From assembly GCA_904502185.1 (NCBI GenBank), contig CAJGDX010000080.1, positions 1-10,086 of the forward strand: 10,086 nucleotides of DNA. Direction: 5' to 3'. The stretch comes from an uncultured Bacteroidaceae bacterium. GTDB lineage: Bacteria > Bacteroidota > Bacteroidia > Bacteroidales > Bacteroidaceae. The position numbers and the translations under genes were made by a program. Below the pieces are notes generated by a model. The model ran no database searches. It had not been told where the DNA came from and was given only the letters and a program-made list of their open reading frames with translations. This document shows, one piece after another, positions 1 through 6,247 of this stretch; the first letter of the stretch is position 1; each line of letters begins with the position of its first letter.

Positions 1-1107
1 GAGTACAACCGCCATCGTATGATGGTGATTGAGAGCACGCAGGAAAAAATACAGTATGAGTCTAAATATACAACTATCTGCAATGGTGGTTTATCCAGCA
101 AATTCGCCGAACTGTTGAAACGCGAGGCTGAAAGCATAGACAAGATTGCGCTGCTCACACGCAGCCACGGTAAACGAACCATTGAAGTGCCCGACAAAAG
201 CAAGAAGAGAGAAGAATACATATCCACTGTGAATGCCGAATATTGGCAGGTATTCAACTATAGATTTGTTGACGGCCTGCCTTTCACTGAGGAACAAATG
301 AACGAGAATGTGGCTGTAATCACTACAACTCTTGCACAGGAACTGTTTGCCGACACGCACGTTGCCGGCAGGAACCTTGTTCTCGATGAAAAGAGCTATC
401 GTATTGTAGGTGTGGTGGAATCGGCAAGCGGATGTATGCCCATCACACAGGGCAACGTATGGAACGCATCTAACTTTTATGGGGAGGATGAATTCATGGG
501 ACACTATAAGGCATATATAACCTCGGACGATGTCGATAAAAGCATGACAGAGATTAACGATGTGTTCAACCGCTACACTCAGACTAAGCCCGAGAACTAC
601 ACCTACACAATGGAGATGGAAAAACATTGGCAGAACGCGCTGGACTGCGACAATGAAACAACGCCCTACGATGCAATAGGAAAATACCTCTACATACTGC
701 TGGCATTCCTCTTCATCCCCGCGCTGAACCTTAGCGGAATGATTTCGTCGCGCATGGACAGCCGCTTGGACGAAATAGGCATTCGCAAGGCCTACGGCGC
801 CACCAATGGCGAGATTATCACTCAGGTGCTGTGGGAAAACTTGCTGCTGACAATCATAGGCACACTTCTTGGTGTTGCACTCAGCTACATGGTCATCATT
901 ACAGGCAGCAGTTGGATAACAGCCTTTTTCGATACTCGTGTAAACGACCTGTCGCCACGCGAGATAAACGCCGATATGCTGCTGAATCCTACGGTCATTG
1001 TCTGCGTTGTGGCATTAACACTGCTGCTGAATGTTGTCTCGGCGCTTGTTCCCACGCTCATCGCACTGAAGAAGGATATTATTCAGTCGTTGTATCATAA
1101 GAGGTAG
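1..1107 (+). CDS. FtsX/MacB-type ABC transporter permease, A type (5' end outside window)
   Basis: This is a permease subunit of a MacB/FtsX-superfamily ABC transporter, located in the inner membrane with a large periplasmic domain. The frame is open from base 1, and the first in-window ATG (19) lies inside the protein. Compared with the homologous gene at 3497-4789, about 50 N-terminal residues including the first membrane helix are missing because of the window edge. The visible part starts in the periplasmic MacB_PCD-like domain, with motifs such as WQVFNYRFVDGLPF and YRIVGVVE. It ends with three hydrophobic segments of the FtsX domain, with the family motif EIGIRKAYGAT after the first and the ending KDIIQSLYHKR. 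In the stretch from the second membrane helix to the middle of the third, I count 42 of 69 residues identical to the 3497 gene. It is followed after 54 bp by a B-type permease, presumably its heterodimer partner. The substrate is unknown. Confidence 0.9.
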   Translation, partial: EYNRHRMMVIESTQEKIQYESKYTTICNGGLSSKFAELLKREAESIDKIALLTRSHGKRTIEVPDKSKKREEYISTVNAEYWQVFNYRFVDGLPFTEEQMNENVAVITTTLAQELFADTHVAGRNLVLDEKSYRIVGVVESASGCMPITQGNVWNASNFYGEDEFMGHYKAYITSDDVDKSMTEINDVFNRYTQTKPENYTYTMEMEKHWQNALDCDNETTPYDAIGKYLYILLAFLFIPALNLSGMISSRMDSRLDEIGIRKAYGATNGEIITQVLWENLLLTIIGTLLGVALSYMVIITGSSWITAFFDTRVNDLSPREINADMLLNPTVIVCVVALTLLLNVVSALVPTLIALKKDIIQSLYHKR

Positions 1108-1161
1108 TTGTTTATGGGAGAGATTCAAAAATAACAACAAACAAATAAAGAGACATAAACC

Positions 1162-2475
1162 ATGCTAAAACAACTAATGCACCAGATATGGAACGAGCGC
1201 CAGCAGAATGCATGGCTGTTCCTCGAACTGATAGTCGCAAGCCTGTTCCTGTGGCTCGCCATTGACCCGTTATTCACTCTTGTGTGCCGCGGCAACCTGC
1301 CAAAAGGCTACACCCCCGAAAAGGTATATAGGGTGGAGTGCGATGCTTACATTACCGACCCGTCAAAAGCGCACGAATACAACGAGATGTCAAAAAAGCA
1401 ATTTCTTGCCCAGTTGGGAGATGCTTTCGACAATATCCCCGAAATAGAATGCTACTGCATTGCACACGACGGGTTCGGTCCCAACCCCAAGGGATATTCA
1501 GGGACTATGCTGGCTATTGCCGACGACAAGCCCGACAGTGCACGAAACTGGTGTGGAGCACGCCTTTACGATATTATAACAAGCGACAAGAGCCGCTTTT
1601 TCGAAACAATCAGAGCGATTGATGTAAAGACAGGCGAGGTGATGCAGCAGTCCGACTACCATGGGAATGATGGAGCCTACCTGTCGCGCCGACAGGCTAT
1701 GATGCTCTTTGGCACTACCGATGTAGTTGGAGAGAAGTTCGTTAATGTGAGCGGCGGGTTGTTCACCGTCTTGGGTGTGTTCGAGGATTTGCAGTTGCTC
1801 AACTACGACGAATATACCCCGATAGTCTTCTACTGCAACAACGATGCCGATAAGCACACGTTTAGCAATGCTATATATTTTAGACTGAAGGATGGTGCCG
1901 ACGAAGATGATTTCAAGAAAAGATTCGAAAACGAGATTAAGCCCAAATACAATCATGGCGTCTTCCACATCGCCGGGCTGGAATCGTATGAGGAGCGTAT
2001 AGAGGAACACGACAAGGAGTACAACATCACCAACAAGTACCGCCTCTATGCCGGACTGTCGGGCTTTGCGCTCTTCTGTGCCTTCATGGGTGTATTCAGC
2101 GCATTCTGGATACGTACCAACAGCCGCCGTCGCGACATTGGCATCATGCGCAGCGTGGGTGCAACCAAAGGCCGCGTCTGCATGCAGTTTGTTGCCGAAG
2201 CGGTGATACTTGTCACAGTTGCCTTTGTCGTGTCAATGCCGCTTATTGCGCACTACATAACCATAGAGGGCTTTGCCGAACCGCTTGCCAAAGTACCCAC
2301 ATGGATACACAATGAGACTCCCGACCAGAGCTATCTGCACAACCGTGTGGTTCCTCACTTTGCCATAGTGACTGCCGTAGCCTACATGCTTATATGTGCG
2401 ATTGCCATTGGAGGTGCGCTGTTGCCATCGCTGCACATAACACGTTCGCTGCCAGCCGATTCATTGAGAGAATAA
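1162..2475 (+). CDS. FtsX/MacB-type ABC transporter permease, B type
   Basis: This inner-membrane permease subunit has 437 residues. The layout is one N-terminal helix (about 17-42), a periplasmic domain (about 45-290) and three C-terminal hydrophobic segments (about 298-316, 341-362 and 398-424). The cytoplasmic FtsX motif IGIMRSVGAT lies at about 326-335. Such four-helix subunits work as dimers with a LolD-like ATPase and usually transmit force across the periplasm rather than form a channel. The ATG at 1162 is preceded only by A-rich sequence, as is usual in Bacteroidetes. The start NERQQNAWLF closely matches the start of the 4795 gene, which supports the chosen start. It lies 54 bp after an A-type permease and 162 bp before the ATPase gene. 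The B-type periplasmic domain differs from the A type, which suggests a heterodimer. The substrate cannot be read from the sequence. Confidence 0.9.
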   Translation: MLKQLMHQIWNERQQNAWLFLELIVASLFLWLAIDPLFTLVCRGNLPKGYTPEKVYRVECDAYITDPSKAHEYNEMSKKQFLAQLGDAFDNIPEIECYCIAHDGFGPNPKGYSGTMLAIADDKPDSARNWCGARLYDIITSDKSRFFETIRAIDVKTGEVMQQSDYHGNDGAYLSRRQAMMLFGTTDVVGEKFVNVSGGLFTVLGVFEDLQLLNYDEYTPIVFYCNNDADKHTFSNAIYFRLKDGADEDDFKKRFENEIKPKYNHGVFHIAGLESYEERIEEHDKEYNITNKYRLYAGLSGFALFCAFMGVFSAFWIRTNSRRRDIGIMRSVGATKGRVCMQFVAEAVILVTVAFVVSMPLIAHYITIEGFAEPLAKVPTWIHNETPDQSYLHNRVVPHFAIVTAVAYMLICAIAIGGALLPSLHITRSLPADSLRE

Positions 2476-2486
2476 GAAATTATTAC

Positions 2487-2595
2487 GCCCTTTCAGGGCT
2501 ATTTATAAATTAAACACCGTATATTCATAGGCCTCACTGCCTATGCTATAAAATACCTTCCCTCCGGGACTATAGCCCTGCACAGTATGGCTATA
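2487..2595 (+). repeat. Array of inverted repeats with competing helices in the permease-ATPase spacer
   Basis: The 162-bp spacer 2476-2637 contains several perfect inverted repeats. GCCCT 2487-2491 pairs with AGGGC 2495-2499. CATAGGC 2526-2532 pairs with GCCTATG 2539-2545. TCCC 2559-2562 pairs with GGGA 2566-2569. TATAGCC 2571-2577 pairs with GGCTATA 2589-2595. In addition, CAGGGCTAT 2494-2502 is complementary to ATAGCCCTG 2572-2580. That long-range 9-bp helix cannot form together with the first and last hairpins. None of the hairpins is followed by a T-run, so this is not a plain terminator. It may be an mRNA processing or attenuation structure, or a copy of a dispersed intergenic repeat; the sequence alone does not decide. 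Confidence 0.7.
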
Positions 2596-2637
2596 AAACA
2601 TTAAAATGACATACTAACAATTTAAATTTATAAGATT

Positions 2638-3303
2638 ATGATTAAGCTAACAGAGGTAAACAAGATTTACCGTACCGATTCAGTAGAGACACAGGCGCTC
2701 GAAAATGTAAACATCGAAGTACGCAAAGGTGAATTTCTTAGCATCATGGGACCTTCGGGTTGCGGAAAATCGACATTGCTCAACATCATGGGATTGCTCG
2801 ACAAACCCACAAGCGGCACCATTGAGATTGCCGGTACCACTGTCGACCAGATGACAGAAAAAGAGCTTGCAGCCTTCCGTAACAAGACATTGGGATTTGT
2901 GTTCCAGAGCTTCCACCTGATAAACTCACTCAACGTCCTCGACAATGTGGAACTGCCGCTTCTCTATCGCAAGATGAGTGCCAAGGAGCGCACACGCCTT
3001 GCCAAAGAGGTACTTGCCCGTGTAGGTCTTACACATCGTATGTATCACATGCCCACACAGTTGTCGGGTGGTCAGTGTCAGCGTGTAGCCATTGCCCGTG
3101 CCATCATCGGTAATCCCGAGATTATCCTTGCCGATGAGCCCACCGGTAACCTCGACTCAAAGATGGGTGCAGAGGTGATGGAGATACTTCACAAACTTAA
3201 TAAGGAGGATGGTCGCACCATTGTTATGGTTACTCACAACGAAGAGCAGGCGAAGCAGACTTCGCGCACCATCCGCTTCTTCGATGGTAGACAGGTAGAG
3301 TAG
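2638..3303 (+). CDS. ABC transporter ATP-binding protein, MacB/LolD family
   Basis: This cytoplasmic ATPase of 221 residues drives the adjacent FtsX-type permeases. All catalytic motifs are intact: Walker A GPSGCGKST (38-46), Q-loop Q90 in FVFQSFHL, signature LSGGQCQRVAIARA (142-155), Walker B ending in DEPTGNLD with catalytic E167, and switch H200 in VTHN. The length and the PTGNLDS sequence fit the LolD/MacB/FtsE group, and the protein is a stand-alone ATPase not fused to a permease. The ATG at 2638 follows an AT-rich leader without a clear ribosome binding site. The start MIKLTEVNKIY is typical of the family. It is the only ATPase in the window and lies between the two permease pairs, so it may serve both. 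Another ATPase gene left of the window cannot be excluded. Confidence 0.95.
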   Translation: MIKLTEVNKIYRTDSVETQALENVNIEVRKGEFLSIMGPSGCGKSTLLNIMGLLDKPTSGTIEIAGTTVDQMTEKELAAFRNKTLGFVFQSFHLINSLNVLDNVELPLLYRKMSAKERTRLAKEVLARVGLTHRMYHMPTQLSGGQCQRVAIARAIIGNPEIILADEPTGNLDSKMGAEVMEILHKLNKEDGRTIVMVTHNEEQAKQTSRTIRFFDGRQVE

Positions 3304-3312
3304 TATAGTGCC

Positions 3313-3347
3313 GGCTAAAGATGACTCGCTAAGAGCCATCTTTAGCC
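3313..3347 (+). terminator. Strong hairpin just after the ATPase gene
   Basis: GGCTAAAGATG at 3313-3323 is perfectly complementary to CATCTTTAGCC at 3337-3347. After one A-C mismatch the stem continues with CTC/GAG, giving 15-position arms around a 5-nt loop. It begins 9 bp after the stop codon of the ATPase gene. No T-run follows directly (the next bases are CTTCCGC), so it could be a 3' end-stabilising or processing hairpin rather than a classical intrinsic terminator. It may separate expression of the ATPase from the downstream permease pair. Confidence 0.55.
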
Positions 3348-3375
3348 CTTCCGCTTTGAGTTGCGCTGATTTTTT

Positions 3376-3442
3376 GAATCCCTCCCTCCTTGCTCGCCTG
3401 GTGGCTTGCAAGTCCACCTCCCCTTGAACGAGGAGGGGTTTC
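3376..3442. repeat. Small element with inverted ends, probable dispersed intergenic repeat
   Basis: The ends GAATCCCTCC (3376-3385) and GGAGGGGTTTC (3432-3442) are imperfect inverted copies, with one G-T pair and one extra T. Inside, CTTGC (3389-3393) pairs with GCAAG (3408-3412), and the core holds the palindrome CTTGCAAG (3405-3412). The whole unit of about 67 bp could fold as a branched stem. Its C-rich start, G-rich end and lack of coding sense resemble the compact C/G-rich intergenic repeats I recall from Bacteroidetes genomes. Membership of a dispersed family is an inference, because only one copy is visible here. Confidence 0.5.
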
Positions 3443-3444
3443 TT
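3420..3444 (+). terminator. Terminator-like GC hairpin with T-rich tail
   Basis: CCCCT (3420-3424) pairs with AGGGG (3434-3438) and is followed at once by TTTCTT (3439-3444), the layout of a Rho-independent terminator on the plus strand. The loop is 9 nt and the stem is short. It forms the right half of the inverted-end element at 3376-3442, so the outer long stem is an alternative fold. If it works, it would reduce read-through from the ATPase gene into the second permease pair, 52 bp further on. Confidence 0.4.
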
Positions 3445-3496
3445 AAGTAGCATTTTGTAAATAAAACATACGTACAACAACCAATACTAACCAGCC

Positions 3497-4789
3497 ATGA
3501 TAAAACAGACCCTGCGTCAGGCATGGACGATGATGAAACAGCACAGGCTGTTTACCGCAATATACATCACAGGAACAGCCGTCAGCATAGCCATTATAAT
3601 GACACTCTTCATTGTTATCTACATAAACTTGGGAAGCATCTACCCCGAATACCATCGCAACGAAATACTCCTTTTGGATAACGAATGGCACAAATACAAT
3701 TCAAATGGTGGTTCGAGTAACAGGTCAGGTTATTTCAATCTTGACTTTGCCGAGGCACTTGAGAGCGAGAGCAAGCACATGAAGGCTATGGCTGTGTACG
3801 ACTGGAACACCTCGAAAGTTCCACACCCTATAACAGTAGACGGCAACAATGTCGAAATTGAAGAGGAGGTAAGATTTGTCAGCGACGGCTGGTGGCAGGT
3901 ATTCGACTACAAATTTGTAGACGGAAAGGGCTTCACCGAAAAAGAGATGCACGAAAATGTGGCGGTGGTGAGCGAGTCGCTTGCCATGCAACTTTTCGCA
4001 TCGACAAAGGTAGCCGGCAGGGAAATAAAAATAAACGGCGAATATCACCGAATAGTAGGTGTCGTGAAGGATGTCACACAGTGTACCCCCAACAGCTACG
4101 GAAAAATATGGCTGACCATCTACAATCCATTTGCGAGTTTAAACACATACGCAATTCACAACGACGAGAAGCATTATAAAATATACACCCGCGCGCACGA
4201 TGGCGAAAGAGAGATGCTGTTGCAGGAGATTGAAAACATATTCAGCCGTTACTATCAACCGACCGAAAAGGAGTACGACTACGAACTGGATATTTTAAAC
4301 AACTGGCAAAATGCCCTTTACCTTAGCAAAGACGAAAGCATCTGGGATGCTTTAAAAACATACTTTTACATAATACTCGCGGTATTTTTCATTCCCGCGC
4401 TCAAGTTAGGAGGAATGATATCTTCGCGCATGAACAGCCGCATGGTGGAGGTAGGCGTGCGCCGAGCGTACGGTGCTACCAAACAAGCATTAGTGTCGCA
4501 AGTGCTGTGGGAGAATATGTTACTTACGCTATTGGGAGCAGTTGCAGGGTTACTGCTCTCCTACGCCGTAGTGTACATTTTCAGCTACCGCATGACAACA
4601 TTCATACACAGCCATATAAACTACGTTGCCGAAGAAGGTAACCAGCTGAGCGAAGAAATGCTCTTGAATCCCACGATTTTCCTTTGCGCACTGCTGATGT
4701 GCGCACTGCTGAACGTAGCATCGGCACTCGTGCCCACACTATTTGCATTGAGAAAGGATATTATACAATCGTTGTACTACAAAAGATAA
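3497..4789 (+). CDS. FtsX/MacB-type ABC transporter permease, A' type
   Basis: This is a full-length A-type permease of 430 residues. It has an N-terminal membrane helix at about 18-44 and a periplasmic MacB_PCD-like domain (about 50-285) with WQVFDYKFVDGKGF and HRIVGVVKD. Hydrophobic segments follow at about 289-309, 333-363 and 391-418, with the FtsX motif VGVRRAYGAT at 319-328. Its sequence parallels the partial gene at 1-1107 throughout, including the shared motif SQVLWEN/TQVLWEN and the ending KDIIQSLYYKR, so the two are paralogues. The ATG at 3497 gives a short basic start before the helix, as expected. Only 5 bp separate its stop from the next permease, so the two are almost certainly translated from one message. 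No promoter match of the TTTG/TAnnTTTG type was seen in the spacer upstream. Confidence 0.92.
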   Translation: MIKQTLRQAWTMMKQHRLFTAIYITGTAVSIAIIMTLFIVIYINLGSIYPEYHRNEILLLDNEWHKYNSNGGSSNRSGYFNLDFAEALESESKHMKAMAVYDWNTSKVPHPITVDGNNVEIEEEVRFVSDGWWQVFDYKFVDGKGFTEKEMHENVAVVSESLAMQLFASTKVAGREIKINGEYHRIVGVVKDVTQCTPNSYGKIWLTIYNPFASLNTYAIHNDEKHYKIYTRAHDGEREMLLQEIENIFSRYYQPTEKEYDYELDILNNWQNALYLSKDESIWDALKTYFYIILAVFFIPALKLGGMISSRMNSRMVEVGVRRAYGATKQALVSQVLWENMLLTLLGAVAGLLLSYAVVYIFSYRMTTFIHSHINYVAEEGNQLSEEMLLNPTIFLCALLMCALLNVASALVPTLFALRKDIIQSLYYKR

Positions 4790-4794
4790 GCACC

Positions 4795-6120
4795 ATGATA
4801 AAGAAGATATTTCACATAATATACAACGAGCGCCGCGAGAACAGCTGGTTAGTGATAGAGATTATCGCAGCAAGCATCATGCTTTGGATGGCGTTCGACC
4901 CACTGTTTACATTCAAGCGCATCTATAACTACGACGACGGCTACAACATTGACGGCACATATAGGATAGACTTCGACCACTACAAGCCATACGACCACAG
5001 ATTCAAGCGTGCGAACGAGCAGGCCGAATTCGAAGGCGAGAGCTACATTCATCTGTATAACATCGTGCGTAACCTGCCCGAGATTGAGAGCTACTGCTTT
5101 ACACAAGAAGGTTGTTACCCGGGAGCAAACAGGGGTTATCTGATATTTCCAATTTTTATAGATAGTGTAGATTGTGGCGACGACGAAAATAAGTACATAG
5201 AACTTCAGAAGAGCAAAGGACTTTCGCCCGACTACCACCCAATATACGACATCGAGGGTAACGACTATTTTACGACGTTCGGAGTGAAAGATGCCTTTAC
5301 AGGAAAAATATTTACCCCAAACAAGCACGACACCTACAACAACTGCTACGTCTCGGAGTGCTTTGCAAAACATCACTTTGGCGGAGCAAGAGAGGCCTTA
5401 GGAAAAAGAATCTATCTGGGCCATAATGAACACTTTATCATAAGCGGTGTGTTCAAAGATATGCAACTTTGTGATTACAGCGAGCCTGACGAGCAAATTC
5501 TCCTTCGCAGGGCGAATACGCCCGCCGAATATAGGATGCTGGTACTTCACATACGCCTGAAAAAGGGAGTAGACAGAGCAGCGTTCGAGAAGAGATTCAA
5601 AGAGGATATTATGCCCCGGCTAAAGGCCGGCAACGCATACTGCCGAAGCATAGAGCCTCACTATGTTTTTAGAGAGCGCTATAATGAAGTGCGGGGTGTT
5701 CCCAGCAAACTGACAATGTACTACAGCATGGCACTATTTTCGTTGTTCACTGTGTTCTTGGGAATGTTAAGCGCATTTTGGATACGCACCTCGGCTCGCA
5801 AAAGCGAAATTGGAATCATGCGCAGCGTGGGTGCATCGAGGCTGGCCATAATAAAGCAAATTGTCACCGAGGTTGCTCTTCTGGTGAACATTGGCTTTGC
5901 TGTTGCAATGCTATTTGTGCTGCACCATCTGTATGTGAACGGATTTGCCAACCCAATGAAAAATATTTTAAAAATCACAAGCATAGGAGGCCCGTTGCAT
6001 TTTACTGTTGTCACAGCATCAGCGTACATCATTACGATGCTCTTTGCAATTGCCGGAGCTGCTATTCCTGCATGGAGGATAGCGAAGATTCTTCCCGCGG
6101 ATGCGCTAAAGGAGGGGTAA
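4795..6120 (+). CDS. FtsX/MacB-type ABC transporter permease, B' type
   Basis: This permease subunit of 441 residues is paralogous to the gene at 1162-2475. The frame is open further upstream (to an ATG at 4684), but that extension overlaps the previous gene. The ATG at 4795 gives a start (MIKKIFHIIYNERRENSW) matching the paralogue, and it lies 5 bp after the upstream stop. There is one N-terminal helix (about 17-40), a large periplasmic domain (about 45-305), then hydrophobic segments at about 311-330, 353-378 and 402-425. The FtsX motif IGIMRSVGAS lies at 339-348. Over a 52-residue stretch around this motif I count 27 identities with the 1162 gene, so the duplication is old. The periplasmic domains differ more, for example in cysteine content, which hints at a changed substrate or partner. 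It presumably pairs with the A' subunit. Confidence 0.92.
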   Translation: MIKKIFHIIYNERRENSWLVIEIIAASIMLWMAFDPLFTFKRIYNYDDGYNIDGTYRIDFDHYKPYDHRFKRANEQAEFEGESYIHLYNIVRNLPEIESYCFTQEGCYPGANRGYLIFPIFIDSVDCGDDENKYIELQKSKGLSPDYHPIYDIEGNDYFTTFGVKDAFTGKIFTPNKHDTYNNCYVSECFAKHHFGGAREALGKRIYLGHNEHFIISGVFKDMQLCDYSEPDEQILLRRANTPAEYRMLVLHIRLKKGVDRAAFEKRFKEDIMPRLKAGNAYCRSIEPHYVFRERYNEVRGVPSKLTMYYSMALFSLFTVFLGMLSAFWIRTSARKSEIGIMRSVGASRLAIIKQIVTEVALLVNIGFAVAMLFVLHHLYVNGFANPMKNILKITSIGGPLHFTVVTASAYIITMLFAIAGAAIPAWRIAKILPADALKEG

Positions 6121-6211
6121 CTTTTGCAAGTGAAAAAGAGAATAAATATTTCTCCCTATTGAAGCAGGATTGCCCCCGAAAGGGAAAAACAGAATAAACC
6201 GCCGGAAAATA

Positions 6212-6242
6212 TTTGAACATTAAAGAACAAATAGTAAATTTG
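6212..6242 (+). promoter_or_regulatory. Bacteroidetes-type vegetative promoter for the regulator gene
   Basis: TTTG at 6212-6215 is followed, after a 19-nt gap, by TAAATTTG at 6235-6242. This matches the published Bacteroides consensus (-33 TTTG, -7 TAnnTTTG). The spacing is right, and it is the best such match in any spacer of the window. The last base of the -7 element is only 5 nt before the ATG at 6248, so the predicted transcription start falls at or next to the start codon. This suggests that the two-component genes have their own promoter and are not only read through from the permeases. Confidence 0.6.
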
Positions 6243-6247
6243 TAGCT

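Noticed and set aside
3400..3412. TGGCTTGCA as a possible sigma-54 promoter
   Set aside because: The TGGC and TTGC blocks overlap instead of being separated by the required spacer, and the bases are explained by the inverted-end element at 3376-3442.
4684..4794. Upstream ATG extension of the B' permease
   Set aside because: It would add 37 residues overlapping the coding sequence of the A' permease. The paralogue at 1162 starts at the residue matching the ATG at 4795.
6140..6188. TTCTCCCT / AGGGAAAA inverted pair after the last permease gene
   Set aside because: It has one mismatch, a loop of 33 nt and no T-run, so it is too weak to call a terminator.
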